From the NCBI GenBank assembly GCA_024642245.1, contig JAHEBM010000011.1:1-64000 (forward strand): DNA of 64,000 nt. The letters are read 5' to 3'. Positions within the stretch are counted from its first letter, which is position 1; every line of letters begins with the position of its first letter. The notes below the pieces were generated by a model. It was not told the DNA's origin. It saw only the letters and a program-made list of their open reading frames with translations, and did no database searches. The stretch comes from Haliea sp. Its GTDB lineage: Bacteria > Pseudomonadota > Gammaproteobacteria > Pseudomonadales > Halieaceae. A program made the position numbers and the translations under genes. Below are positions 8,252 to 17,167 of this stretch, piece by piece.

Positions 8252-10066
8252 TCAGGCCACGCTGATCAAAGGGGCGCCGACTGCGACCTTGTCGCCCACT
8301 TTCACCATGACCTCGGCCACGGTGCCTGCCCGCTGGGCCCGCACCTCGGTCTCCATCTTCATGGCTTCGAGCACCACGATGACATCACCCGCCTCCACCT
8401 CGTCCCCCACAATCACATTGACGTGGAAGATATTGCCCGCCAGCGGCGCCGCCAGTGAATGCGCCGCGGCGGCGGGTGCAACCGGCGCGGCCGGGGCGGA
8501 AGCCACAGGGCTGATACCGGATACATCCCCGCCTGCGGCCACCTCCACCAGGTAACTCTGGCCGTTGACCTTTACGGTATACACTCCGGGCTGTCCGGCG
8601 GGCGGTGGGGCGGCGGCTGCCGGTGCCGGCACGGCGCTCGCGGTCGGCACCGGCTCAAAGGCCGAGGCATCGCCACGGTTTTCCAGGAACTTCAGGCCAA
8701 TCTGCGGAAACAGGGCATAGGTCAGGACATCATCGATCTCGCCGTCACCGGAGGTGAGGACAATGGATTTTTCCAGCGCCAGGGCGCGCAACTCTTCCGT
8801 GAGCGTATCCAGCTCGGGCACCAGCAGGTCAGCCGGGCGGCAGGTAATTGCCGGCTTGCCCTCCAGCACCTTCAACTGCAACTCGGCATTGACCGGTGCC
8901 GGGGTAGCGCCGTACTCACCCTTGAGTACGCCGGCGGTCTCGCGGGAAATCGATTTGTAACGCTCCCCGGTCAGTACATTGATCACGGCCTGGGTACCCA
9001 CGATCTGGGAGGTGGGCGTCACCAGGGGGATAAACCCGAGGTCTTCTCGCACCCGCGGAATTTCCGCCAGCACCTCGTCCATCCGGTCGGCCGCGCCCTG
9101 CTCTTTCAGCTGGCTTTCCATGTTGGTGAGCATGCCGCCTGGCACCTGGGCTACCAGGATGCGGGCATCCACGCCGCGCAGTGAGCCCTCGAATGCCGCG
9201 TATTTCTTGCGCACTTCACGGAAGTAGGCGGCGATCTCAGCCAGCTTCACGATGTCCAGGCCGGTCTGTCGCCCGGTGCCCTCGAGCATCGCCACCACCG
9301 CCTCGGTGGGCGAGTGACCGTACGTCATGGACATGGAGGAGATAGAGGTATCCACGTTGTCGATACCCGCCTCAACGCATTTGAGGATGGTGGCCGTCGA
9401 CAGGCCGGTGGTCGCGTGGCACTGCATGTGGATCGGAATCGCGCAGGCCGCCTTCAGGCGGGTGACGAGTTCATAGCCGACATAGGGGTGCAGCAATCCC
9501 GCCATGTCCTTGATGGCGATGGAATCGGCGCCGGTGTCCTCGATGCGCTTGCCCATTTCCACCCAGGTCTCGATGGTGTGGACCGGGCTCAGGGTATAGG
9601 AAATGGTGCCCTGGGCGTGCCTGCCCACCGCCTTCACCGCCCTGAGGGCAACATCGAGGTTGCGCATATCATTCATGGCGTCGAACACCCGGAACACATC
9701 CACGCCGTTATGGGCGGCGCGCTCCACGAACTTTGCCACCACGTCATCGGCATAGTGGCGGTAGCCCAGGATATTCTGTCCCCTGAACAGCATCTGCTGG
9801 GGCGTGTTGGGCATGGCTTTTTTCAATTCGCGGATACGCTCCCAGGGATCCTCACCGAGGTAGCGGATACAGGCATCAAAGGTCGCCCCGCCCCAGGTTT
9901 CCAATGACCAGAATCCGACCTCGTCCAGCTTGGCGGCGATGGGCAGCATGTCGTCCAGGCGCATACGGGTTGCCAGCAGGGACTGGTGGGCGTCGCGCAA
10001 AACCACATCGGTGATACCCAGCGGGCGATTGTTCTGGTCCATGTCGGTAGCGTCTCTTGTGTTCAT
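8252..10066 (-). CDS. oadA: oxaloacetate decarboxylase, alpha subunit (carboxyltransferase plus biotin carrier)
   Basis: Soluble subunit of 604 residues that transfers the carboxyl of oxaloacetate to its own biotin, giving pyruvate. The N-terminal carboxyltransferase barrel shows [18 protein letters not shown] and [10 protein letters not shown] with metal-binding residues; a PYC/OADA domain follows, then a flexible alanine/proline linker (about 480-530) and the biotinyl domain with EAMKMETEV, where Lys570 is the biotin site. Full length. ATG at 10066 is used; an internal ATG at 10042 is possible. It lies between oadG and oadB and forms a membrane-bound Na+ pump with them. Confidence 0.95.
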   Translation of the reverse strand: MNTRDATDMDQNNRPLGITDVVLRDAHQSLLATRMRLDDMLPIAAKLDEVGFWSLETWGGATFDACIRYLGEDPWERIRELKKAMPNTPQQMLFRGQNILGYRHYADDVVAKFVERAAHNGVDVFRVFDAMNDMRNLDVALRAVKAVGRHAQGTISYTLSPVHTIETWVEMGKRIEDTGADSIAIKDMAGLLHPYVGYELVTRLKAACAIPIHMQCHATTGLSTATILKCVEAGIDNVDTSISSMSMTYGHSPTEAVVAMLEGTGRQTGLDIVKLAEIAAYFREVRKKYAAFEGSLRGVDARILVAQVPGGMLTNMESQLKEQGAADRMDEVLAEIPRVREDLGFIPLVTPTSQIVGTQAVINVLTGERYKSISRETAGVLKGEYGATPAPVNAELQLKVLEGKPAITCRPADLLVPELDTLTEELRALALEKSIVLTSGDGEIDDVLTYALFPQIGLKFLENRGDASAFEPVPTASAVPAPAAAAPPPAGQPGVYTVKVNGQSYLVEVAAGGDVSGISPVASAPAAPVAPAAAAHSLAAPLAGNIFHVNVIVGDEVEAGDVIVVLEAMKMETEVRAQRAGTVAEVMVKVGDKVAVGAPLISVA

Positions 10067-10087
10067 TGAAACCGCGAGTGCAGCGGC

Positions 10088-10345
10088 CTATTTATTGGTG
10101 TCGCGGTGCTGGTGAATGGCGGCGGTGATCACGGCGACAATCCCGGGATCGAGCTCCCCGGAGGCGGCCCTGGCGGGGTTTTTGACTCGCGCCGTCACCG
10201 GCGGCGGCTCCGGCTGTGGAAAATACCGGGTGATAAGCCCGGACATACCCGTGGTGGCGACGACCAGCAGGCCCAGGAACACGCACACGGTGCCCATGCC
10301 GTACAGCATGAGTTCCACTCCCTGCGCAACAATATCACCCTGCAT
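10088..10345 (-). CDS. oadG: oxaloacetate decarboxylase, gamma subunit
   Basis: Small membrane subunit of 85 residues that anchors the alpha subunit to the beta subunit. One N-terminal transmembrane helix (LMLYGMGTVCVFLGLLVVAT) is followed by a proline-rich stretch and a short C-terminal helix (DPGIVAVITAAIHQHR), the typical OadG layout. I start at the ATG at 10345, with AGGTGA upstream and the family's short pre-helix sequence; an upstream ATG at 10423 would add 26 residues of non-family sequence. First gene of the oadGAB operon, 21 bases before oadA. Confidence 0.9.
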   Translation of the reverse strand: MQGDIVAQGVELMLYGMGTVCVFLGLLVVATTGMSGLITRYFPQPEPPPVTARVKNPARAASGELDPGIVAVITAAIHQHRDTNK

Positions 10346-10442
10346 GTCGTCACCTGCTGATTTTCCCGCACAGCCGCGGGCATAACGGCGTCCATGATAA
10401 AACACTAGCCCATGAGGCGCCATGCCGGGACTTGGCTCGCCG

Positions 10443-10471
10443 TGGTGATAGCGCCCGGGGCTGTATATAAT
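10443..10471 (+). promoter_or_regulatory. probable sigma-70 promoter for dusC
   Basis: A perfect TATAAT -10 at 10466-10471 with a weak -35 TGGTGA at 10443-10448 and a 17-base spacer. Transcription would begin near 10478, about 26 bases before the dusC ATG. It sits in the 158-base gap between the divergent oadG and dusC genes. Confidence 0.5.
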
Positions 10472-10503
10472 CGGCCGCCATTTCGAAACTTCTACCTTAT
10501 CCC

Positions 10504-11490
10504 ATGCGACTGATGCTCGCCCCGATGGAGGGCGTAATCGACCACACCATGCGCGAGCTGCTCACTTCCCTGGGCGGTGTGGACCGCTGCGTCACCGAGT
10601 TCGTGCGGGTCACCGACAGGCTGCTGCCGCCAAAGGTATTCCATCGACTGTGCCCCGAACTGGCCAGCGGGGGCAGGACATCCTCCGGCGTTCCCGTATA
10701 CCTGCAATTGCTCGGGGGCCAGGCCAGTGTACTGGCTGAAAACGCCGCCCGCGCAGCGGAACTGGGCGCCCCGGGTATCGACCTCAATTTCGGCTGCCCG
10801 GCGAAAACCGTGAACCGCTCCGACGGCGGTTCCGTCATCCTGCGCGAGCCTGGGCGGGTGCACGCCATCACCGCCGCCGTGCGCGCCGCTGTACCGGCAC
10901 ACATACCCGTGACAGTGAAGACGCGACTCGGCTACGAAGACCAGAGCCTGTTCCTGGATATCGTCCGGGGCATCGACGCCGCGGGGGTGGACGAGCTCAC
11001 CGTGCACGCACGCACCAAGCGACACGGCTACCGGCCACCGGCCTACTGGGAGGAGATTGCCCGGGCCAGGGAAGTCACCCGCCTGCCGCTTATCGCCAAC
11101 GGCGAGATCTGGAACCCGGCCGACGCCATGCGCTGCCGCGAGATCACCGGCTGCAATGACCTGATGCTGGGTCGCGGCGCCCTGTGCCGGCCCGACCTGC
11201 CGCGACTGGTAGCGGGCGCCGCCACCGGCGACCACCCCGCGCCGCTGCGCTGGGAGCAGGTTCTGCCGCTGTTATCGCATTTTTTTGAACTGAACCTGGC
11301 GCACTACGACGCGTGCTTCGCACCCAACCCCCTGAAGCAGTGGCTCGTCTACCTGCGGGCCCACTATTTCCCCGCTGCGCTTTTGTTCGAGCAGGTGAAA
11401 CGCCTGCGGCAGCCGCGCGAGATACAACTGGCGCTACGGGCTGCTATTGCTGACGCGCGGCGCCCGGCACACTCCCCCGCGACAGCCTGA
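10504..11490 (+). CDS. dusC: tRNA-dihydrouridine(16) synthase
   Basis: FMN enzyme of 328 residues that reduces uridine in the D-loop of tRNA using NADPH. It begins MRLMLAPMEGVIDHTMRELL, has YLQLLGGQ, and the active-site loop NFGCPAKTVNRSDGG with Cys98 as the catalytic acid, then VTVKTRLGY, VHARTKRHGY and LPLIANGEIW. The DusC branch is chosen because of the APMEGV start and the position of the catalytic cysteine; DusA/DusB are less likely. Its stop is 6 bases from the stop of the convergent ThDP enzyme gene, with no terminator visible between. Confidence 0.92.
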   Translation: MRLMLAPMEGVIDHTMRELLTSLGGVDRCVTEFVRVTDRLLPPKVFHRLCPELASGGRTSSGVPVYLQLLGGQASVLAENAARAAELGAPGIDLNFGCPAKTVNRSDGGSVILREPGRVHAITAAVRAAVPAHIPVTVKTRLGYEDQSLFLDIVRGIDAAGVDELTVHARTKRHGYRPPAYWEEIARAREVTRLPLIANGEIWNPADAMRCREITGCNDLMLGRGALCRPDLPRLVAGAATGDHPAPLRWEQVLPLLSHFFELNLAHYDACFAPNPLKQWLVYLRAHYFPAALLFEQVKRLRQPREIQLALRAAIADARRPAHSPATA

Positions 11491-11496
11491 CACCCG

Positions 11497-13056
11497 CTAG
11501 AAAATGGGTGGGACAATCGCGTCTATCAGGCGTGGGCCCTTGCCATTGATGGCAGCCGCGAACTGCTCGTTGAACTCCTGCGCCGTGGTTGCGCGCGATG
11601 CCTGCACACCCATGCCCGTGGCCAGTGCCACGAAATCAATCCCGGGGCTGCCGATGTCGAGGACGCTGGCGGCGTTGGGCCCGGGCTTGCCGCCGCGAGC
11701 ACCGGTGCGGGCAAACTCCATCTCCAGCACGCTGTACTTCTGGTTATTGAAAATGACGACTGTTATGTCCAGGTGCTCGCGGGCCATGGTCCACAACGAC
11801 TGGATGGTGTACATGGCGCTGCCATCGCCTTCCACACAGACAACCTTGCGGTCCGGGCAGGCTATCGCCGCCCCAACCGATGCGGGCAGGCCCCAGCCGA
11901 TGCTGCCGCCGGTGAGGTTGAGCCAGTCGTGGGGCTGGGCGGTGGCGGTTGCCGGGTACAGCGCAAAACTGGAGGTGATGGACTCGTCCACGACGATGGC
12001 GTTTTCGGGCAGGTAGTGCGCAACCGCCGTTGCCGCCTTGCTGACATCGAGCGGCCCCGAGGCCAGGTCGGGGATTGCCAAGGGCTGCACTTGCGGTTCC
12101 ACGTCCACCGCGTTGAGCGATTCCAGCAGGTCTTCCAGCGCCTGGTCGATATCATCGTTGGGGCCGGCCAATACGAACTGCTGGCAGCCGGGTGGCGCGA
12201 TGGCACTGGGCACATTCGGGTAGGCAAAAAACGAAACCGGAGCCGGCGCTCCCACCAGAATCAGGTGCTCGACCTCCTTGATATGGTCGATAGCCATTTC
12301 CGCCAGGTAGGGCAGGCGATCGATCACCGCGCTGCCGGCACCGCGGGCAACACGTCCGGGAAAGGTCTCGGTGCATACCCGCACGCCGGCTGCATTGCCG
12401 ATACGGCTCAACATCAGGCCACGCTGACTATCCACTTCCCGGCCGCCGATCATGATCATGCAGTTGCCACCGGACTTGAGCAGTTCAAGCGCCTCGTTAA
12501 CCCGTTCCGCAGGCACGGCGGCGGGCGGCGCTATCGTGACGGCAGCTTCCGGCCCATTGGGGTTGTCGCCCCAGGACACGTCGGCAGGCAGCATCAAGGT
12601 GGCGACCTGGCCAATGCCGGCCTGGCGCACGGCTTCGGCCGCATCGCGTGCAATATCCGCAGGCGCTTTGGAGGTGTGTACCCAGTGGGAGACAGGACCG
12701 GCGATCCCCTCGATATCGGCCGTCAGGGGCGCATCGTACTGAAGGTGGTAGGTGGCGTGGTCACCGACAATATTCACCATGGGCACATGGCCCTTTTTGG
12801 CATTGTGAACATTGGCCAGGGCGTTGCCCAGGCCCGGCCCAAGGTGCAGCAGGGTGGATGCCGGCCTGCGCGCCATCGCGGCATAACCGCCGGCCGCACC
12901 GCTGAGCACCCCCTCGAACAGGCACAACACACAGCGCATGCCCTCTACCTCATCCAGTGCCGCGACAAAATGCATCTCGGAGGTACCGGGATTGGTAAAA
13001 CAAACCTCGATCCCGTTGTTGACCAGGGTAGTGAGCAGGCTTTCAGCGCCGTTCAT
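11497..13056 (-). CDS. thiamine-diphosphate-dependent enzyme (acetolactate synthase-like)
   Basis: ThDP enzyme of 519 residues with the three-domain decarboxylase layout. The N-terminal domain has CFTNPGTSEMHF and LFEG, whose glutamate activates the cofactor; the C-terminal domain has the ThDP/Mg motif starting GDGSAMYTIQSLW and ending VVIFNNQKYS. It is of the type often labelled acetolactate synthase large subunit, yet there is no small regulatory subunit gene beside it and it is shorter than IlvB/IlvI. A benzoylformate or related 2-oxoacid decarboxylase role is equally open. The ATG at 13056 has GGAG 8 bases upstream; the ATG at 13062 is only 2 bases from that site. Confidence 0.85.
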   Translation of the reverse strand: MNGAESLLTTLVNNGIEVCFTNPGTSEMHFVAALDEVEGMRCVLCLFEGVLSGAAGGYAAMARRPASTLLHLGPGLGNALANVHNAKKGHVPMVNIVGDHATYHLQYDAPLTADIEGIAGPVSHWVHTSKAPADIARDAAEAVRQAGIGQVATLMLPADVSWGDNPNGPEAAVTIAPPAAVPAERVNEALELLKSGGNCMIMIGGREVDSQRGLMLSRIGNAAGVRVCTETFPGRVARGAGSAVIDRLPYLAEMAIDHIKEVEHLILVGAPAPVSFFAYPNVPSAIAPPGCQQFVLAGPNDDIDQALEDLLESLNAVDVEPQVQPLAIPDLASGPLDVSKAATAVAHYLPENAIVVDESITSSFALYPATATAQPHDWLNLTGGSIGWGLPASVGAAIACPDRKVVCVEGDGSAMYTIQSLWTMAREHLDITVVIFNNQKYSVLEMEFARTGARGGKPGPNAASVLDIGSPGIDFVALATGMGVQASRATTAQEFNEQFAAAINGKGPRLIDAIVPPIF

Positions 13057-13197
13057 GGGCATTACTCCAGTTGGTGGACGGGGTCAGTCCCGACCTGATG
13101 GAAAGGGTATTGTGTATCCAGCTTGCAAGCATAGAACAAATCGGTGCAAATGGCGGCCCACCTGTGCAACTCGCCCTGGCCCGCGTGCAGATGCACC

Positions 13198-14808
13198 CTA
13201 TACCGGGTCGACCCGGGGTACCGAATTGAGCAGTGCCCGGGTATAGGGATGCTGGGGGTCCGTGAGAATCTGCTGCGCGCTGCCCTGCTCCACCAGCTTG
13301 CCCGCCTGCATCACACCGACGTGGTGGGCCAGGCTCGGCACGATCGACAGATCGTGCGTAATGAACAGGTAGGACACCCCGAATTCCCGCTGCAATTCCT
13401 GCAGCAGTCCCAGCACCTCCGCCCGAATGGAGACATCCAGCGCACTGGTGGGTTCATCGCAGATAATCAGTTCCGGTTCTACCGCAAGCGCCCGGGCGAT
13501 CGCGATACGCTGCAATTGGCCCCCGGAAAATTCGTGGGGATAGCGCTGGCTGTAGTCCCGGCGCAGCTGTACCCGGTCGAGCAGCTGGCCGATACGCTCC
13601 TCCCGCTCCCGTGCCGACAGGCCCATACCAAGACTGACCATACCCTCGGCGATAATCTCGCCCACCGTGAGGCGCGGGTTCATGGACGAAAACGGATTCT
13701 GGAAGATCACCTGGATCAATTTACGGTAGGGCAACATGGCGCTGCGCGGCAGCGAGCCAATGGACTCGCCCCTGAAACGCACCTGGCCGCCACTGATCTC
13801 TTCCAGGTTGAGAATGGCGCGACCGAGCGTTGACTTGCCACTGCCGGACTCGCCCACCAGGGCATAGGTTTCACCCCGGCCAATCGCCAGGGAAACACCG
13901 TCCACGGCGCGGGTGTAATCCACCACCCGCTGCAGCACACCCTTGCGGATAGGGAAATAGACCTTGACGTCATCCAGTTGCAGCAGGGGCTCTTCCACGG
14001 CCACGCTCTGGAACCGGGTGAGGTCGGGCAGCGCGTCGATGAGACGCCGGCTGTACTCCTGCTTCGGGTCGTGGAAAAACTCGTCCACACCCTCGCGCTC
14101 GATGATCTCGCCGCGGTACATCACACCGACCTCGTCAGCGGTATTGCGCACCACGCCCATGTCGTGAGTAATCAGCAGCACGGCCAGCTGCCGGGTGTGC
14201 GTCAGCTCGCGGATCAGCTTCAGCACCTGCTCCTGTATGGTGACATCCAGGGCAGTGGTGGGCTCGTCGGCAATCAGGATATCGGGCTCGCAGGCCAGCG
14301 CCATGGCGATCATGATGCGCTGCTGCTGCCCCCCGGACAGCTGGTGAGGGTAGAAACTGAAACGGTCGTCGGGGTCCGGGATGCCCACCTCTGAAAATAA
14401 TTGCACTACCCGCTGGCGCAGGCTGTCACCGCGCAAGGGCGTGTGCAGGCGCAGGGTTTCCGCCACCTGCTGGCCCACCGTCTGCACGGGGTTAAGCGCG
14501 CTCATGGCGTTCTGGAAAATCATTGCCACCCGCCGCCCGCGCACCTCCTGCATCTTGGCCTCGGGCAGGTCGAACAGGTCCTGCTCGCCCACCAGTACCG
14601 AGCCCTCGGTAATATGCAGTGCATCGGGCAACAGGCGCATGGCCGCCAGAGACGTGACCGACTTGCCACTGCCCGACTCTCCCACCAGGGCGAATATCTT
14701 GCCCGCGCGCAATTCCAGGCTGACGCCCTTGAGGATCTCCTCACCTGTTTCGGCCAGTCTTACCTTCAGGTTGCGCACATGCATACGGATGTCGTTTGCC
14801 TGGCTCAT
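13198..14808 (-). CDS. oligopeptide ABC transporter, fused double ATP-binding protein (YejF-like)
   Basis: Cytoplasmic ATPase of 536 residues with two complete ABC domains in one chain. Each has a Walker A ([11 protein letters not shown] and [11 protein letters not shown]), a signature (LSGGQQQR and FSGGQLQR) and a Walker B ([12 protein letters not shown] and [12 protein letters not shown]). This fusion of OppD- and OppF-like halves is typical of YejF. Start is the ATG at 14808, which overlaps the stop of the preceding permease as ATGA; a longer frame reaching 14925 would lie inside that permease gene. Last gene of a four-gene operon for peptide uptake. Confidence 0.93.
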   Translation of the reverse strand: MSQANDIRMHVRNLKVRLAETGEEILKGVSLELRAGKIFALVGESGSGKSVTSLAAMRLLPDALHITEGSVLVGEQDLFDLPEAKMQEVRGRRVAMIFQNAMSALNPVQTVGQQVAETLRLHTPLRGDSLRQRVVQLFSEVGIPDPDDRFSFYPHQLSGGQQQRIMIAMALACEPDILIADEPTTALDVTIQEQVLKLIRELTHTRQLAVLLITHDMGVVRNTADEVGVMYRGEIIEREGVDEFFHDPKQEYSRRLIDALPDLTRFQSVAVEEPLLQLDDVKVYFPIRKGVLQRVVDYTRAVDGVSLAIGRGETYALVGESGSGKSTLGRAILNLEEISGGQVRFRGESIGSLPRSAMLPYRKLIQVIFQNPFSSMNPRLTVGEIIAEGMVSLGMGLSAREREERIGQLLDRVQLRRDYSQRYPHEFSGGQLQRIAIARALAVEPELIICDEPTSALDVSIRAEVLGLLQELQREFGVSYLFITHDLSIVPSLAHHVGVMQAGKLVEQGSAQQILTDPQHPYTRALLNSVPRVDPV

Positions 14809-16190
14809 GCCCCCGACCTCCCGGTGCTGCTGCGGGGGTCGAAGGCGTCCCGCACCAGGTCTGAAAACAGGTTGGCTGCCAGTACCAGTATGAACATGAA
14901 GAAAAACGCCCCGGTCAGGGTCCACCAGACCGCCGGCTCACGCGACAGCTCCTCGCGGGCACCGTTGATCATATTGCCCCAGCTGCCCATCGAGGGGTCG
15001 ATACCCACGCCGATGTAGGACAGCACCGCCTCTGCCAGCACCAGGGAGCTGAAATCCAGCACAAAGGTGATCAGGATGATGTGGACCACGTTGGGCAGGA
15101 TATGCCGGCCCAGAATCCGGCTGTGGCTGACACCGAACGCGTGCGCCGCCTGCACATAGCCGAGTTGGCTGATCTTGAGCGTCTCAGCCCTGATAAGGCG
15201 GCACAGGCTGGACCAACTGGTGAGTCCCAGGATAAAACACAGGGCAATAAAACGGGCGTCCGCTTTTTCCAGTCCCACCGAGAAGTAGTCGGGATTGAGA
15301 TCGATATACACCTGGAACAACAGCACCGAGGCCGCGATCAGCAGGATGCCGGGGATCGAGCTGAGGGTGGTGTACAGGTACTGCACCACGTCATCTACCC
15401 AGCCCTTGAAGTAACCCGCCATGACACCGAGGGTAACAGCGATAGGCAGCATCACCAGCGTGGACAGGGTACCGAGCAATACGCCGGTACGAATGCCCTT
15501 GAGACTCTGGAAGGCCACGTCAGTACCACCCTGGTCGGTGCCCAGCACGTGGTAGTAGTGACTGATGTACACCAGCCAGACCATGAAGCAGATGACCGCC
15601 GTCTGCACCGCCCACGACGCGTACCAGGGATAGGCGCTGCCGCGCAGCAAAAACCACTGTACGCCCACCAGCAGGGAGGCGCCCGCCAGGCCCCAGGCCA
15701 GGGCGATCGCCGTGCGCCACAGCAGGTCGGACCACTTGTGGTCAGGGCTCGCCAGATGCCGCCCGGCGTGCTCGAGGTACTCGAAATCGCGCACCACGTT
15801 GCCCTGCGCGTCAGTCATATTGCTCTTTTCAAAAGATTTCAGGGCAAAGGGTGCGGAGTAGGTACGTTCAAAGCGATCGCCCATGCCGTCGAGCATTACA
15901 TCAAGGACACTGGTGACCTTGTTATCGTAAAACACCTCGGTGGTGTCAACGCCGTCCGGGCTGGGAAGCGCCTTGCGAAAATGCAGGGAGTCCAGCAGGG
16001 CCATACCCACATACACCATGATGACGGTGCAGGTGATCATACCCAGGCGCGAGGAGAACACCTCGCCCCAGCGTTCCCGGGTCTGCGGGTCATTGCGCAA
16101 GCGGTAAAAGAACAGGGTGAGCGCGATGAACAGCATGAATATCAGCGCATCGGACCACAGCAGTACCGGCTTCAAACCGAAGTCACCCAT
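14805..16190 (-). CDS. oligopeptide ABC transporter permease with extended N-terminal membrane region
   Basis: Inner-membrane permease of 461 residues. The C-terminal half is a normal DppC/OppC/YejE permease core: GTDQGGTDVAFQSLKGIRTG, six helices, and the coupling loop around VQAAHAFGVSHSRILGRHILPN. The first about 215 residues are unusual: helices at roughly 11-29 and 48-66, a hydrophilic stretch of about 90 residues (67-156), then helices at about 157-182 and 188-213. E. coli YejE is about 340 residues long, so this adds about 120. It overlaps the upstream permease by one base (TGATG) and the ATPase by four. Confidence 0.92.
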   Translation of the reverse strand: MGDFGLKPVLLWSDALIFMLFIALTLFFYRLRNDPQTRERWGEVFSSRLGMITCTVIMVYVGMALLDSLHFRKALPSPDGVDTTEVFYDNKVTSVLDVMLDGMGDRFERTYSAPFALKSFEKSNMTDAQGNVVRDFEYLEHAGRHLASPDHKWSDLLWRTAIALAWGLAGASLLVGVQWFLLRGSAYPWYASWAVQTAVICFMVWLVYISHYYHVLGTDQGGTDVAFQSLKGIRTGVLLGTLSTLVMLPIAVTLGVMAGYFKGWVDDVVQYLYTTLSSIPGILLIAASVLLFQVYIDLNPDYFSVGLEKADARFIALCFILGLTSWSSLCRLIRAETLKISQLGYVQAAHAFGVSHSRILGRHILPNVVHIILITFVLDFSSLVLAEAVLSYIGVGIDPSMGSWGNMINGAREELSREPAVWWTLTGAFFFMFILVLAANLFSDLVRDAFDPRSSTGRSGA

Positions 16191-17167
16191 CAGCTGAGCC
16201 GCACCCTGGGATCAGCCCAGGTATAGGAAATGTCCGTGAGGATAAGGCCTAGGATGTAAAGAATCGAACCGATGAAAACCATGCTGCGCACAATCGCGAA
16301 ATCCTGCGAGCGTATGGCGTCCAGCATATAACTACCCAGCCCGGGAATACCGAAAAAGGACTCGATCAGCAGGCTGCCCATAAACAGCGAGGGAATCAGT
16401 ACCACGATACCGGTGAGAATGGGAATGAGCGCATTGGGAAGGATATGCCGGAACAAAATACTGATTTCGCTCGCACCCTTTGCCCGGGCGGTGCGCACGT
16501 AATCCTGGCCCGCTTCCTCCAGGAACAGCGTACGGTACCAGCGGGCCCCGGAACCGATTCCCGATACCACGCTCACCAGCACCGGCAGAATCAGGAACTT
16601 CCACGGCTGGAAATCCGGGTCGAATCCGGAGATCGGCACCAGCATCCACTGCTTGGCCACCAGGTACTGGCCGCCGATGATATAGAACAGGTAGGAAATG
16701 GACATCAGGGACACGAAGACGAAGACGGCCCAGCGATCCAGCGCGGTGGCGCGAAACATGACCACCATCAGTGCCACGCAGATATTGACGCATATACCCA
16801 CGGCGAAACTGGGAAGCGCCACCGCCAGGCTGGGCCACATACGGGTGGATACGTCCGTGGTGATATCGCGACCACTCTCGGAGCGACCGAAATCAAATGC
16901 AAACAGCTTGAGTGACTTGGCAAAGAAAATGGTGTCAGTCAGTGCACCCAGGCCGCTGCTGCCGTCATTGAGGAACAGGGGTTTGTCGTAACCGTTTTTC
17001 TGTTTCCAGTTCGCAATGGCCGCCGGCGTCACGTACTTTTCACCCAGCTGGGACCTGGCCATGTCATCCGGGGAGTTCACCACGAAAAACAGGGTGAAGG
17101 TGAGCAGGTTCACCCCGATGAGAATGGGAATGGCGTACAGCAGCCTGCGGATAATATAGGCAAACAT
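16190..17167 (-). CDS. oligopeptide ABC transporter permease (DppB/YejB type)
   Basis: Inner-membrane permease of 325 residues. It opens MFAYIIRRLLYAIPILIGVNLL, the standard first helix of DppB-type permeases, and carries the binding-protein-dependent transport segment with coupling helix YVRTARAKGASEISILFRHILPNA. The loop between helices 1 and 2 (about 30-120) is periplasmic and contains the YDKPLF segment found in the family. Its ATG overlaps the stop of the substrate-binding protein gene by one base (TAATG) and its stop overlaps the next permease by one base, so the operon is tightly coupled. Confidence 0.93.
   Translation of the reverse strand: MFAYIIRRLLYAIPILIGVNLLTFTLFFVVNSPDDMARSQLGEKYVTPAAIANWKQKNGYDKPLFLNDGSSGLGALTDTIFFAKSLKLFAFDFGRSESGRDITTDVSTRMWPSLAVALPSFAVGICVNICVALMVVMFRATALDRWAVFVFVSLMSISYLFYIIGGQYLVAKQWMLVPISGFDPDFQPWKFLILPVLVSVVSGIGSGARWYRTLFLEEAGQDYVRTARAKGASEISILFRHILPNALIPILTGIVVLIPSLFMGSLLIESFFGIPGLGSYMLDAIRSQDFAIVRSMVFIGSILYILGLILTDISYTWADPRVRLS

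Noticed and set aside
7019-8458. A 479-codon plus-strand open frame opposite oadB/oadA
   Set aside because: Low-complexity His/Gln/Arg product with no family features; oadB and oadA are unambiguous.
11773-13098. 441-codon plus-strand frame opposite the ThDP enzyme
   Set aside because: Antisense shadow without any recognisable motif or ribosome site.
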